A DNA stretch of 64,000 nt from Candidatus Gastranaerophilales bacterium (GTDB lineage Bacteria; Cyanobacteriota; Vampirovibrionia; Gastranaerophilales; Gastranaerophilaceae), in NCBI GenBank assembly GCA_944325825.1, contig CALVBP010000005.1, forward strand, positions 1 to 64,000, written 5' to 3'. The translations under genes were made by a program, and so were the position numbers. Position 1 is the stretch's first letter; the number at the start of each line of letters is the position of its first letter. The notes below the pieces were generated by a model. That model was given only the letters and a program-made list of their open reading frames with translations, was not told the origin of the DNA and searched no databases. This document shows positions 8,460-17,705 of this stretch, in pieces.

Positions 8460-10689
8460 ATTTTTGTGCAATCTCGTTAAATTCTTCTGCGCTCATTCTC
8501 AGGCGCATATCATTAATTCTGGTTTCAATTTTATTTATATCTACCGTTCCTGAAAGGTTTTCTGCGGTCTTTTTTGCTTTAAAATACTCACGCAGAGCTT
8601 CTTTATGCATATTAGGTTCGTTATAATAGTAATCACCCATTGCCAGAGTAGATTCCAGGATATAAAAATCTTCGTTTATAAATTCCGCACTCTTTTTGGC
8701 CTCTTTTAAATATTCAAACTTTTTTTTCTCATCGAGTTTTGCCAGATGTGATGCGTTGTAATAAATTCCGTCATAGTTATTGCTTGATTTATCAAGATTA
8801 TAAGCATGCAAAAAACAATCCATAGCTTCATCATAGGTTCCATTTTCATAATAACAGGAAGCCAAATTTGAATAAGCAAGCGATTTGTATGGATTTTCTA
8901 CAGGTATTGCTATGCATTTATTATAGTACTTATACGCAGCTTCAACCTCTCCTCTGTCATCGCAGGCGAGGGCATATTTGAAATATAATTCCGCAAGGGT
9001 TTGTTGATTGACGTTTTCATCTAATGATTCAAGAGCTTTTTTATAGTAAGTATAAGCTTCATCAGGATTATTTATTGTTGAATATATATTTCCCAAAAGG
9101 GCGCAGGAGCTTACCATAAGTGATTGGGGGGTGTCTACGGAATAAATAACCTGTTTTATAGTTTCAATTGCCCTGTCGTTTTTATACATCTTAAAATACA
9201 AATCGGTCATCTCGTAATAAAGATAATTCAGGTTAATAAACTCTTTATGCTGCTTGTAATAAATTTCAACAAGCTCATAATAATGACTTGCCATCCGGTA
9301 GTCGTTAATTTCTTTATAAAGTCGTGCAAGATGAAGCCGGACATCTACAACTGTAAGTAAATCTATTCCTTCTATTTCCAGAATGTTTTTATAACTTTCT
9401 ATTGCTTCCGTGAATTTTTTATCTGCAGCAAGTTCTTCTGCTGATTTTAATTTGTCTGTTAGGGTTTGGTTAGCGGGTTTTTCTTCTTTTTCAGCAGGTT
9501 TTATCAGTTCTTGCGGATGTTGTGGTTTAGCATCTTCTTTAATACCGTTTTCTATTTCGAAAATACACTTGTTGTGATATTCTATTTCCGCTCTGAGAGC
9601 TTGTCTTGAAATAGGCATTGCCCGTTGTTTTAAAGGTTGTTTTAATTGGTCTTCATAAATCCCTATGATATATTTATGAAGTTTTATTTGCGTTTTATCC
9701 GGAATAGAAATATCTATTTTTTGCAAGAAATAATCTTGTACATAAATTGTTTCTCCGGACTGAAAAACCATTAGGTTTGATTTTAAATATTCGATAGAAA
9801 ACTCATCATACAAGTCTAGAACAGCAAGGGCATTAAGCGTAAGCCCGTGTCTTACCGTGCGTAAAAACCAGAAAAAATTCCTTATTGCAGTTGGTATGAG
9901 ATTTATATATGTTACACTCAAATATGAATCAAAGCTCATTCCTGACATTGTAAAACTATGTAGAAAATCACTTAATGTTGTTTTCATTGCCTGAATAATT
10001 TTAACGGACAGCGCTGTATAGTAATAATAACCACGGGTGTACTTATAAAAATCATCTATAGTTGTATCTGTTCCCTGGATTAAGTTAGAGGTTAAATAAT
10101 CTTTAAAAATCTCTTTTGTAAAAGCTTTCAAAAATAATCTTCTATCTTCCTGAACATTTCCGAGCAAGTTTTGTTTAAGTGCTCTTGTTGAAATAATAAG
10201 CTTGATATTAGGTTCTTTAAGAGCTTGGGTAAGCATGTCTGTGATAAGCTGCATATTTTCTTCTCTCACATCATCTAATGAGTGAAGAATAATAATAAAA
10301 GGTTTTTTGATAGAAGAAATCTGTTGTAAAAACTTAACCCCGAGAGTTGTAATTTTGACATTTAGACTTACAGCTTTTGATATTGCAAGATTTTCAATAG
10401 TATCTATAAAAGAAAGTATAATATCGTCGCAGACGGTTGCTTCTTTGCAATAATATTCGAGTTTTATTACATCATTTGCTAAAAATTCAGTTGTGTAGTT
10501 TATGAATTGTCTTTTTCCTGTGCCTAAAAAACCATGAACATAAAGAAACTTTTCATCAGTTCCGAGAAAATCTACTGCTTTTATGATTTCCGTATAATTA
10601 TTTTTTAACAAAAAAGGATTAATTTTATCGGAATCAGGTAAAATTATCTTCTCTCTGTCAATTGAGCTGTTTAAAAATTCATAATCCAT
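8449..10689 (-). CDS. P-loop ATPase with TPR repeats (STAND-like)
   Basis: This 746-residue protein has an N-terminal ATPase of the AAA/STAND type. The P-loop GFLGTGKR is at 53-60 and a Walker B strand FIIILHSLDD at 131-140. A polar linker lies at about 365-400. From about 395 to 715 come at least seven TPR-like helical hairpins, with a recurring A-x-x-Y-Y-x-K-x-L pattern. STAND ATPases with TPR sensors are signalling switches that bind a ligand or partner through the repeats. The Walker B ends in two Asp rather than Asp-Glu. It is the first gene of the run leading to rsmG, alcohol dehydrogenase and decarboxylase. Its partner is unknown. Confidence 0.8.
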   Translation of the reverse strand: MDYEFLNSSIDREKIILPDSDKINPFLLKNNYTEIIKAVDFLGTDEKFLYVHGFLGTGKRQFINYTTEFLANDVIKLEYYCKEATVCDDIILSFIDTIENLAISKAVSLNVKITTLGVKFLQQISSIKKPFIIILHSLDDVREENMQLITDMLTQALKEPNIKLIISTRALKQNLLGNVQEDRRLFLKAFTKEIFKDYLTSNLIQGTDTTIDDFYKYTRGYYYYTALSVKIIQAMKTTLSDFLHSFTMSGMSFDSYLSVTYINLIPTAIRNFFWFLRTVRHGLTLNALAVLDLYDEFSIEYLKSNLMVFQSGETIYVQDYFLQKIDISIPDKTQIKLHKYIIGIYEDQLKQPLKQRAMPISRQALRAEIEYHNKCIFEIENGIKEDAKPQHPQELIKPAEKEEKPANQTLTDKLKSAEELAADKKFTEAIESYKNILEIEGIDLLTVVDVRLHLARLYKEINDYRMASHYYELVEIYYKQHKEFINLNYLYYEMTDLYFKMYKNDRAIETIKQVIYSVDTPQSLMVSSCALLGNIYSTINNPDEAYTYYKKALESLDENVNQQTLAELYFKYALACDDRGEVEAAYKYYNKCIAIPVENPYKSLAYSNLASCYYENGTYDEAMDCFLHAYNLDKSSNNYDGIYYNASHLAKLDEKKKFEYLKEAKKSAEFINEDFYILESTLAMGDYYYNEPNMHKEALREYFKAKKTAENLSGTVDINKIETRINDMRLRMSAEEFNEIAQKYEN

Positions 10690-10729
10690 ACAACGATTTT
10701 AAATGATATTAAATCTTTTTGCAAATATT

Positions 10730-10738
10730 TGGTATAAT
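10730..10738 (+). promoter_or_regulatory. Extended -10 promoter for plsY
   Basis: TGGTATAAT is a consensus -10 with the TGn extension. It lies 21 bases before the plsY start, and the strong AAGGAGG ribosome-binding site lies between. No good -35 is visible, as is common for extended -10 promoters. Confidence 0.6.
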
Positions 10739-10759
10739 AATTACTAAAAAGGAGGAAGT

Positions 10760-11368
10760 ATGATAAGTGCAATATTCGATTTAGTCTTAACCGTAGTGAT
10801 AGCATATATTATAGGATCTATTCCAACCGGATATTTAGTAGTTAAAGCAAAAACCGGACAGGATATAAGAACAGTAGGTTCAGGTTCAACCGGGGCAACC
10901 AATGTAAAAAGAGTCCTCGGGAAAAAATGGTTTTTCACGGTTATGTTGTTAGATGCGCTTAAAGGTGCTGTTCCTGTTATCTTGGCAAAATATTTTATCA
11001 ATGTCGGAACTTCGCTCGGTATTGCGCCTGTTGCGGCAGCAATAGCCGTTATTATCGGGCACAGCAAACCTTGCTTTTTACAATTTAAAGGCGGAAAGTC
11101 TGTTGCATCCGGAGTCGGAACAATCTTAGCTTTGAATTTTACGGCAGGGCTTGTGATTGCAGCTGTTTGGGGTGTTGTAACTTATTTTACAAAATATGTT
11201 TCTGTAGGTTCAATCACAGCGCTAGTACTTTCTCCGATAATTATGTTTTTCTGTAATACTCCTATAGCGTATCCTCTGTATTGCCTTTTAGGAGCTTTAT
11301 ATATTGTCTATCTTCACAGAGAGAATATTAAACGCTTAATAAAAGGTACGGAAAATAAGGTTCGATAA
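10760..11368 (+). CDS. plsY: Acyl-phosphate:glycerol-3-phosphate acyltransferase
   Basis: PlsY is an integral membrane enzyme that transfers the acyl group of acyl-phosphate to sn-glycerol-3-phosphate, the first step of phospholipid synthesis. The 202-residue length is typical. Family motifs are clear: GSIPTGYL near residue 18, SGSTGATNVKR at about 40-50, and GHSKPCFLQFKGGKSVASG at about 100-118. Five or so transmembrane helices are apparent. AAGGAGG lies just upstream of the ATG. yidD follows after 25 bases in the same direction, so both envelope genes probably share a transcript. Confidence 0.97.
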   Translation: MISAIFDLVLTVVIAYIIGSIPTGYLVVKAKTGQDIRTVGSGSTGATNVKRVLGKKWFFTVMLLDALKGAVPVILAKYFINVGTSLGIAPVAAAIAVIIGHSKPCFLQFKGGKSVASGVGTILALNFTAGLVIAAVWGVVTYFTKYVSVGSITALVLSPIIMFFCNTPIAYPLYCLLGALYIVYLHRENIKRLIKGTENKVR

Positions 11369-11393
11369 ACTATTATCGTGATAAAATCTTATT

Positions 11394-11603
11394 ATGATAA
11401 AAAAATTCTTTTTAATTTTGATTTCAGCCTATCAAAAAATATCTGCACTGACTCCGTCCAGATGCAGGTTTTACCCGACTTGTTCCGAATACACAAAACA
11501 GGCGATAATTAAATACGGTATTTTAAAAGGAGGGTTTCTTGGTGTAAAGAGGATTTGCAGATGTCATCCGCTTAACGAAGGCGGCTATGACCCGGTCCCT
11601 TAA
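11394..11603 (+). CDS. yidD: Membrane protein insertion efficiency factor
   Basis: YidD is a small membrane-associated protein that assists YidC-dependent insertion of membrane proteins. The 69-residue sequence has the family core, with [10 protein letters not shown] at about 23-32 and the C-terminal [12 protein letters not shown]. An amphipathic N-terminal helix precedes the core. The last four bases overlap the end of rimO on the other strand. yidD often sits beside yidC and rnpA; neither is here. Confidence 0.95.
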   Translation: MIKKFFLILISAYQKISALTPSRCRFYPTCSEYTKQAIIKYGILKGGFLGVKRICRCHPLNEGGYDPVP

Positions 11604-12901
11604 ATAATACCTTCCAAATCGTATTCAGATGCTCCTGTTATCTTAACCTGCTCAATATCTCCCGGCACTACATGTTTACGGGTCTTAATATTAACTACTC
11701 CGTCAATTTCCGGTGCATCATAACGGGTTCTTGCAATAACTTCACCTTCATCAGAATAGCATTCAATAATACAGGGAAGGATTTTCCCTACAAAATTCTT
11801 ATTTCTGGCATAAGAAATCTCTTGTTGGATTTCCATTAATTCGTTATATCTCAATTTTGCAACACGTTTTGGAACCTGGTTTTTCATAGAATATGAAGGA
11901 GTCCCTTTTTCTCTTGAATAACAGAATACCCCTGCTCTATCAAATTTCATTTCACGGATAAATTCTTTTAAATGATTAAAATGTATTTCGGTTTCTCCCG
12001 GATATCCGACAATGAATGTTGTTCTTATTGAAACCTCAGGCAGAATTTCTCTAATGTGATTAATCATTTTTCTATAATCATTTGCAGGACGATTCATAAG
12101 TTTAAGGATTTCCGGATGGGAATGCTGCAGGGGAATGTCAATATATTTTACAACTTTGTCACATTCCTTTATTGTGTATAAAAGTTCATCCGTCATCATT
12201 GTCGGATAAGCATACATTATTCTTATCCAGCTTAAATTTTCAATTTTATTTAATTCTTTTAAAAGTTCGGGAAGCGCAGGTTTTTTGTAAAGGTCAATTC
12301 CGTAACTTGACGTATCCTGCGCTACGAGAATAATTTCAGTTACTCCTTTTTTTACAAGACTTTTTGCTTCTTTTACAATATCTTCAATTTTTCTTGAATG
12401 ATAGTTTCCTCTGAGGTAAGGGATTATACAGTATCCGCACCGGTAATTGCAGCCATCAGCTATTTTTATATAAGAACTTGCTCCCATTGTTATTTGCTGA
12501 CGCTTTACATTTTCCGGATATATATAAACCGGGCTGGATGAGACTTCTTTTACATAATTATTTTGTTCAACTTTTTTAAGAACATCTATAATTTTAGTAA
12601 AGTCTGTTGTTCCTATAACTGCACAGATTTCCGGAATTTCTTTTTTTAATTCTTCCGGATGTTTTTGAGAAAGACATCCGGTTACGATAATTTTCTTTCC
12701 TTTTTCTGCCATTTCTAAGATTGAATGAATGGACTCTCTTTCTGCATCACAAATAAATGAACATGTATTTATGATAACAGTGTCTGTTTCATCTTCATTC
12801 AGTGTAATTTCATAACCGTTTTGGGCTAAAATTCCCAGAATAAGTTCTGAGTCAATAAGATTTTTGGCACAGCCGTGACTTATTAATGCTATTTTTTTCA
12901 T
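11600..12901 (-). CDS. rimO: Ribosomal protein S12 methylthiotransferase
   Basis: RimO is a radical-SAM enzyme that methylthiolates the conserved aspartate of ribosomal protein S12. The 433-residue protein has the N-terminal UPF0004 cluster cysteines Cys11, Cys47 and Cys76, the radical-SAM CxxxCxxC at Cys151, Cys155 and Cys158, and a C-terminal TRAM domain. The opening [12 protein letters not shown] and the [12 protein letters not shown] segment in TRAM favour RimO over MiaB. It is transcribed alone, convergent with yidD. Confidence 0.95.
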   Translation of the reverse strand: MKKIALISHGCAKNLIDSELILGILAQNGYEITLNEDETDTVIINTCSFICDAERESIHSILEMAEKGKKIIVTGCLSQKHPEELKKEIPEICAVIGTTDFTKIIDVLKKVEQNNYVKEVSSSPVYIYPENVKRQQITMGASSYIKIADGCNYRCGYCIIPYLRGNYHSRKIEDIVKEAKSLVKKGVTEIILVAQDTSSYGIDLYKKPALPELLKELNKIENLSWIRIMYAYPTMMTDELLYTIKECDKVVKYIDIPLQHSHPEILKLMNRPANDYRKMINHIREILPEVSIRTTFIVGYPGETEIHFNHLKEFIREMKFDRAGVFCYSREKGTPSYSMKNQVPKRVAKLRYNELMEIQQEISYARNKNFVGKILPCIIECYSDEGEVIARTRYDAPEIDGVVNIKTRKHVVPGDIEQVKITGASEYDLEGII

Positions 12902-13076
12902 AGAAAAATTTTACCATGGAAATTATCTCTGCTCAATAATTACAGCGGGTTTGATTTGAAAAATTTTTGTCAATAGAAATTTGTTGTTTTTTGAAGTAAA
13001 GATTTGTAAAAACGAATTTTACTTAGTAATCATGGGAGGCATGGTCAATTGTAAAATTTTTTTCAAAATTGTTTAC

Positions 13077-13104
13077 TTGATTAAAAGGATGGAAAGATTA
13101 TGAT
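13077..13104 (+). promoter_or_regulatory. Sigma-70-type promoter upstream of a short transcript
   Basis: TTGATT (13077-13082) and TATGAT (13099-13104) are 16 bases apart. Together with the terminator at 13251-13278 they bracket a region of about 165 bases with no conventional gene. Confidence 0.5.
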
Positions 13105-13110
13105 AAATAC

Positions 13111-13278
13111 ATAGTTGAAAGGAGTGATGGCTGCGAGACTTGGGGAGAAGTCACAAATCAAAAAAAGAAAATATTAATCACAAATTAATTTAAAAAATTT
13201 AAGAGGAGAATTAAAAAATTTTTTGGGGTAGGAGATTATTGGGTTAATGGAAAACTTGCCGGCAGGCAAGTTTTTTCT
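13111..13278 (+). ncRNA. Possible small RNA or leader-peptide transcript
   Basis: A promoter-like pair upstream and a strong terminator downstream suggest an independent transcript of about 165 bases. GACTT/AAGTC can form a small hairpin near 13136-13151. A 16-codon frame (13127-13177, MAARLGEKS...) follows GAAAGGAG, but the spacing of 2 bases is too short for normal initiation. I cannot match it to tmRNA, SRP RNA or RNase P RNA. A 6S-like or regulatory RNA is possible. The rest of 12902-13318 shows nothing recognisable. Confidence 0.35.
13251..13278 (+). terminator. Rho-independent terminator
   Basis: AAAACTTGCC and GGCAAGTTTT pair over 10 bp around a 4-base loop and run into a T-rich tract. 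It is the strongest terminator in the region and points to a plus-strand transcript. The minus-strand gene at 13319 starts on its far side and ends 41 bases away, so it may serve both strands. Confidence 0.75.
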
Positions 13279-13318
13279 TTTATTGTTATTGTGATAAAAT
13301 CGGAAACAAAAATTTAAA

Positions 13319-13723
13319 TTATATAATTGCATCAAGCTGTTTCTGCTTATCTTCCAGCTTAATTTCTTCGGCATCATGTTTTTTTAGAAGTTGTTCGTAT
13401 TTTTTTACCATAGTGTTTGCTGAAATCATTTCACTAGTGAATCCCAGTCCTACACCGCCAAGTATTCCGAGGGTTATTCTTGCAGCACCGCCGAGTTTTC
13501 TTGCCAGAATACTTATAATAGCACACCCCAGCAGTGTTGATATAACAAAGCTTGTATCAGAAAGAATAGACATTTTTTTATCTGTTTTGGTAAACTCTTT
13601 GCAAAATTCATCAGCTTTTGATTCCGGAACTTTGTAATACCTCGGTTCGGTTTTCTTAGAGGTAACATCTACCTGTACATAATTGTTATCCAGTTTTCTG
13701 GTTACATTTGCACTGACAGCCAT
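13319..13723 (-). CDS. Small membrane protein of unknown function
   Basis: This 134-residue protein is not recognised. A polar N-terminal domain of about 50 residues is followed by two hydrophobic segments (about 53-72 and 80-98, the second Gly-rich) and a charged coiled-coil tail (about 105-130). The layout suggests two membrane helices with both soluble parts on the same side. GGAG lies before the ATG. The neighbour at 13912 also encodes a membrane protein with Gly/Ala-rich helices and starts divergently, so the pair may act together. Confidence 0.7.
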   Translation of the reverse strand: MAVSANVTRKLDNNYVQVDVTSKKTEPRYYKVPESKADEFCKEFTKTDKKMSILSDTSFVISTLLGCAIISILARKLGGAARITLGILGGVGLGFTSEMISANTMVKKYEQLLKKHDAEEIKLEDKQKQLDAII

Positions 13724-13911
13724 ATCTACACTCCTTTGAATATGATAAAACCTATGAAGCTTTAGAATTGCTTCTTATGTTACAAAAATTTACCAAATAA
13801 TTATAATATAATATCAAAAATTTTTATTTTATGTTTTATATAAATCAGAAGATATGTATTAAAGATTATGAATAAAATATAATCTTGTACAAAACAAATA
13901 ATCTTAAGACT

Positions 13912-14625
13912 ATGAATACCATTCCAAGTTTTAGAAGCGCAGATGTAAAATACGTGTATCTGGAGAAAGTTGACGTTACTCCGGATTATCGTAATGAGCG
14001 GGCAAAGGCAGATGCTAAAAAATATCTTTTGAGAAGAAGCAGAAATGAGCGCAAACCTACTGTTCCGGATCATGTCAAAGCGGCAATAGGTGCGGTTGCC
14101 GGTGCAGCTTTCCCTATTGTACATATGATGAAAAAACAAAAGGTAAAAAATCCTCTTAAGGTTAAGTACGGACTTTCTGAAATGATTCTGGTTTCGGCTA
14201 CTACTGTTATAGGCTCAGTTCTTGCTGCTATGCCGGGAAATGATTCTAAAACGAATAAAAGAAAGGCGGAAGAAGGAGTTTTTCAATTTTGTAATGCTGC
14301 AATTCCTACCTGGCTTGCAGCTTCTGCCTTAAAGCTTTGTGAAACAAGTAAAAAATATAATAATGCATGGGCTAAAATTTTATCTACTGCAGGAGCAATA
14401 CTTGTCGGAATGATGGGAGCTGCGGAAGTCTCAAATTTAATCTGCGACCCTCATGACAAAAACCCAGATAGGAAATTGACTTTAAAAGACACCATAGCAA
14501 ATCTGGATGATTTATTCGGAGTTCTTATTCTTGCGAAAGTTCCGTTTGTGGATAAACTTCATCTTGAAAAAGCATTGCCATTTATTTATGCATATTGCGG
14601 CTATAGAGCCGGAAAAACCAATTAA
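13912..14625 (+). CDS. Membrane protein with N-terminal PSFRS motif
   Basis: This 237-residue protein of unknown function starts MNTIPSFRSADV, so the F-[KR]-[GSA] motif shared by several proteins of this window is at residues 5-9. A basic stretch rich in R and K follows. Then come Gly/Ala-rich hydrophobic segments at about residues 57-70, 90-105, 128-142 and 158-176, which are likely membrane helices. The ATG at 13912 is chosen over one 27 bases upstream because the shorter form matches the starts of the other tagged proteins. The ribosome-binding site is weak in either case. Confidence 0.65.
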   Translation: MNTIPSFRSADVKYVYLEKVDVTPDYRNERAKADAKKYLLRRSRNERKPTVPDHVKAAIGAVAGAAFPIVHMMKKQKVKNPLKVKYGLSEMILVSATTVIGSVLAAMPGNDSKTNKRKAEEGVFQFCNAAIPTWLAASALKLCETSKKYNNAWAKILSTAGAILVGMMGAAEVSNLICDPHDKNPDRKLTLKDTIANLDDLFGVLILAKVPFVDKLHLEKALPFIYAYCGYRAGKTN

Positions 14626-14635
14626 GAATTTTGTA

Positions 14636-14664
14636 AAAAAAGAGGGGGATTTCCCCTCTTTTTT
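14636..14664. terminator. Bidirectional terminator
   Basis: An A-run followed by GAGGGG and CCCCTC and then a T-run forms a symmetric hairpin. It ends the gene at 13912 on plus and gatA on minus. Confidence 0.85.
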
Positions 14665-16126
14665 AAATATTTGCTAATTGCTTGTAATAATCATGTTCCT
14701 GTTCAAATTTGTATGCAAAGTTGAACAAAGAAGCTTCCTTGAGCTGCGGAGTCATAATCTGCAAACCAATTGGCATACCATCAGAATCAAATCCCGCTGA
14801 AATTGAAATAGCCGGAATCCCCGCCAGGTTGGCAGAAATGGTTGCTATATCCGTTAGATACATAGCGAGCGGATCTTCTGTTTTTGCTCCCAGGTCAAAA
14901 GCTGTATTCGGGCAGGTTGGTGAAATTAATGCATCAACCTGTGAGAAAGCTCTAAGGAAATCTTCCGTAACAACCCGTCTCATCTGTTGAGCTTTTTTAT
15001 AATAAGCATCATAATATCCTGAGGATAAAGCATAGGTTCCGAGCATTATACGACGTTTAACTTCCGGACCGAAGCCCTCTGCTCTTGTTTTACAGTACAT
15101 TTCAAGTAAATTTTGAGCATCAGGAGTTCTGTAACCATATTTTACGCCGTCAAATCTTGCAAGGTTTGAGCTGCATTCAGCTGTTGCAAGAATATAATAA
15201 ATACCTATCGAGTGTTTAAGATTTGGAAGAGAGACTTCAATAACTTCAGCACCAAGTTTTTTATATGTATCAATAGCGTTTTTCATTGCTTTTTCTACAT
15301 CAGGTGCAAGACCTTCTGAAATCAGTTCTTTTACGACTCCGATTTTTTTACCCTTAATATCGTTATTTAAAGTTATTCTGTAATTTTCTACAGGCAGGTT
15401 TAAAGAAGTTGAATCATGTGTATCATAGCCTGAAATAACTTCCAGAAGTGCCGCAGCATCTTCTACTGTTCTTGCAAAAGGCCCTATCTGGTCAAGAGAG
15501 GATGCAAAAGCAATGAGTCCGTATCTGGAAACTTTCCCGTAGGTAGGTTTCATGCCTACAATTCCGCAAAAACTTGCCGGAAGACGAATACTCCCGCCGG
15601 TATCAGAACCGAGAGCAAGAGTAGCTTCACAGGATGCAACGGATGCGGCAGAACCTCCGGAAGAACCGCCCGGAACTTTGTTTAAATTCCACGGGTTGTG
15701 AACCTTTTTGAAGGCAGAGTTTTCGTTTGATGAACCCATTGCAAACTCGTCAAGATTAGCTTTACCCACAATAGGAACAAGGTTTTCCAGAAGTTTTTGA
15801 GTTACTGTTGCATTATATGGTGATACAAAATTTTCCAAAATTTTACTCGATGCTGTTGTTTTTGAACCAATGAGATTCATATTATCTTTTAAGGCTAAAG
15901 GAACACCGGCAAGAAGCGGCAATTCTTCTCCTTTTGAGATTTTTTCATCAACTTTTTTGGCTGTATTAAGAGCAGTTTCTTCTGTTAAAGAATTAAAAGC
16001 TCCGAGTTTTTCATCAATTGATTTAATTCTGTTCAAAGTTGCTGTTGTAAGTTCTACAGCTGAAACTTCTTTATTTTTAAGAGCTTTGCTTTGCTCCATT
16101 GCGCTCTTTTTCAATAGTTCTTGCAT
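14663..16126 (-). CDS. gatA: Glutamyl-tRNA(Gln) amidotransferase subunit A
   Basis: GatA is the amidase of the GatCAB complex. It releases ammonia from glutamine to convert Glu-tRNA(Gln), and often Asp-tRNA(Asn), to the amidated form. The 487-residue length is typical. The amidase Ser-cisSer-Lys triad can be placed at Lys80 (PLALKDN), Ser155 (GGSSGGSA) and Ser179 (TGGSIRLP). gatB and gatC are not in the window. AGAAAAG-type purines precede the ATG, and a bidirectional terminator lies at its 3' end. Confidence 0.97.
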   Translation of the reverse strand: MQELLKKSAMEQSKALKNKEVSAVELTTATLNRIKSIDEKLGAFNSLTEETALNTAKKVDEKISKGEELPLLAGVPLALKDNMNLIGSKTTASSKILENFVSPYNATVTQKLLENLVPIVGKANLDEFAMGSSNENSAFKKVHNPWNLNKVPGGSSGGSAASVASCEATLALGSDTGGSIRLPASFCGIVGMKPTYGKVSRYGLIAFASSLDQIGPFARTVEDAAALLEVISGYDTHDSTSLNLPVENYRITLNNDIKGKKIGVVKELISEGLAPDVEKAMKNAIDTYKKLGAEVIEVSLPNLKHSIGIYYILATAECSSNLARFDGVKYGYRTPDAQNLLEMYCKTRAEGFGPEVKRRIMLGTYALSSGYYDAYYKKAQQMRRVVTEDFLRAFSQVDALISPTCPNTAFDLGAKTEDPLAMYLTDIATISANLAGIPAISISAGFDSDGMPIGLQIMTPQLKEASLFNFAYKFEQEHDYYKQLANI

Positions 16127-16225
16127 TTCTTTTCTCCCTTGTTTACTTTATTATAACAAAAACATGAAAATAAGATGTTATTTATTATCCCAAGTCTTAA
16201 AGCTTTATTTTGAGTTATTCTTTTT

Positions 16226-16903
16226 TTAACACATTACAATCCAGAGAATTCTTCTTGCGAATCTTCCAAGATAAATTGCAATTACGCAGAAGAAAATGTC
16301 ATAAAGAATCTGAACACCGCTTTGAGAAGATATCCAGCTGGAGATAAGGTACATAGGAGCGTGCCTAAGGGTTGCAAGAAATAACATATACAAGATTCCC
16401 AGAATATGTATTGTGCCGACCCCTAATACAGACATAAGAACGATTCGGAGGAAATCGGTTTTAACTTTTAAAAGAGTTCCCGTGAAAAATATTGCCGGAA
16501 TAAATGCTAAAATATAGCCAAAACCATATTCAAAAAGGTAACTTAATCCTCCTCCAAGTGCAAAAATAGGGAAAAACATTCCGAGGATGATGTATCCGCA
16601 AATAGCTAATATTCCGAATTTTCTCCCCAATAGCGCTACAATAAAAAATATCGTAGGAATCTGGGGAATATATCTGTAAGTTTTAGTAAAGTGACATAAG
16701 ATTTCCATTGATGAGAGGTCTTTACCTAAGAAATCCAGAGCATCCATAGGGATGTACAGGTGTTTGAGAGTCACCTGAGTAAAAGTTGCAACAATAAGAA
16801 GCAGTATGCAAAGTGCTGTCAAAAGCAGGGTTCCTAAAGTAATTTTTATAGGCTCACCTTTGTATTTGAAACTGTTTAATTGTTTTGAGATTCTTTTTGT
16901 CAT
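16226..16903 (-). CDS. BioY-like biotin transporter S component
   Basis: This 225-residue integral membrane protein has about six hydrophobic segments. The central part (GRKFGILAICGYIILGMFFP, then FALGGGLSYL and FGYILAFI) follows the BioY pattern, in which a G-x-x-x-[AG] helix packs against the energy-coupling module of an ECF transporter. BioY imports biotin alone or with EcfAA'T. The match is to the family pattern and not to specific biotin-binding residues, so another vitamin is possible. It overlaps rimI by 4 bases. Confidence 0.65.
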   Translation of the reverse strand: MTKRISKQLNSFKYKGEPIKITLGTLLLTALCILLLIVATFTQVTLKHLYIPMDALDFLGKDLSSMEILCHFTKTYRYIPQIPTIFFIVALLGRKFGILAICGYIILGMFFPIFALGGGLSYLFEYGFGYILAFIPAIFFTGTLLKVKTDFLRIVLMSVLGVGTIHILGILYMLFLATLRHAPMYLISSWISSQSGVQILYDIFFCVIAIYLGRFARRILWIVMC

Positions 16904-17436
16904 TTTATTTCTATTAAAGTTTTTAAATTTTTCACATTTTGAGTGAATTTAGTTTTAAATTTATCGTAAAAAATATTTTCCGTCCACATAATAAGAGCAT
17001 CTTCGTTATTATCCTGATAATAGCCTTTTCTTGTGCCGAGAGAGGTAAATCCGTATTTTTTATACAGATTTATTGCCGGAATATTTGAAACTCTAACTTC
17101 CAGGGTCAGATACTTTATCCCTTCTTTGTAGCAGTCTTCCAGAATTTTTACTACCAGAGCCTCTCCTATATGCTGTCTTAGGTATTTATTTTTAACCGCA
17201 ATAGTTGTGATATGTCCTTCATCCAGAATATGCCATGTTCCTGCGTAACCTGCGAGTTCACCCTCCGGTGTTTTGGCACAATAATAATGAGCAAGCTTAT
17301 TTGACATTTCATCATAAAAAGAAGATTTGGACCAATGGTGTTCTCCGTAGGCTTCTTTTTCAATTTCAACAATATGTTCAATGTCTTCTGTTGACATTTT
17401 GGTTATAAATATTTGAGATATTCCAGTTAAGGACAT
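16900..17436 (-). CDS. rimI: GNAT N-acetyltransferase, RimI-like
   Basis: RimI acetylates the N-terminal alanine of ribosomal protein S18, and relatives acetylate other N-termini. The acetyl-CoA motif region with Q/RxxGxG/A is visible as LRQHIGEALV. The RimI-typical LEVRVSN-x-x-A-x-x-LYKKYGF follows at about 115-135. The ATG at 17436 (178 residues) overlaps the end of the upstream gene by 10 bases; the longer form would need a TTG. It is coupled by a 4-base overlap to the BioY-like gene. Confidence 0.85.
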   Translation of the reverse strand: MSLTGISQIFITKMSTEDIEHIVEIEKEAYGEHHWSKSSFYDEMSNKLAHYYCAKTPEGELAGYAGTWHILDEGHITTIAVKNKYLRQHIGEALVVKILEDCYKEGIKYLTLEVRVSNIPAINLYKKYGFTSLGTRKGYYQDNNEDALIMWTENIFYDKFKTKFTQNVKNLKTLIEIK

Positions 17437-17705
17437 ATACTTTCCCAATCTATATCGTCTTCGGTTTCTTCACCCGGTTCTACTATATGGTCACCGTCTT
17501 CCAGCATTAGCATAAGAGACAGCCTGAGCTGCTTTTTATAATTCTCAAGAGCTTTTTCTCTTGTTTTGGCACAAAAAGCAAAGCTTGGAATTTCTTTGAT
17601 TTCTATGTAATGGTACGGATTTCCGTTAAAATCCAAATCAGTTCCTTCAATAAGAGTCCAATTAAGATTCATATAATAATCTAAGTCTTTATTTTCACTA
17701 CTCAT
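17427..17705 (-). CDS. HicB-like domain protein
   Basis: This 92-residue protein resembles the HicB antitoxin fold: an N-terminal beta hairpin with aromatic residues, a central IKEIPSFAFCAKTREKALEN segment as in the usual LPG-C-x-T-x-G-x-T-x-E-E-A-L pattern, and a final helix. No HicA toxin is adjacent, and the protein lacks an obvious C-terminal DNA-binding domain. The ATG at 17705 has GAAAGG at 8 bases and overlaps the GerMN gene. It sits inside an operon of housekeeping and envelope genes, so an antitoxin role is doubtful. Confidence 0.6.
   Translation of the reverse strand: MSSENKDLDYYMNLNWTLIEGTDLDFNGNPYHYIEIKEIPSFAFCAKTREKALENYKKQLRLSLMLMLEDGDHIVEPGEETEDDIDWESICP

Noticed and set aside
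13111-13278. tmRNA, RNase P RNA or SRP RNA
   Set aside because: None of the conserved core sequences I know for these RNAs is visible, and the length is wrong for the first two.
13174-13377. 67-residue minus-strand frame
   Set aside because: It overlaps the 3' end of the gene at 13319 and crosses the terminator at 13251; no ribosome-binding site fits.
17427-17705. HicAB toxin-antitoxin system
   Set aside because: No HicA-type toxin lies beside it, and the gene overlaps housekeeping genes.
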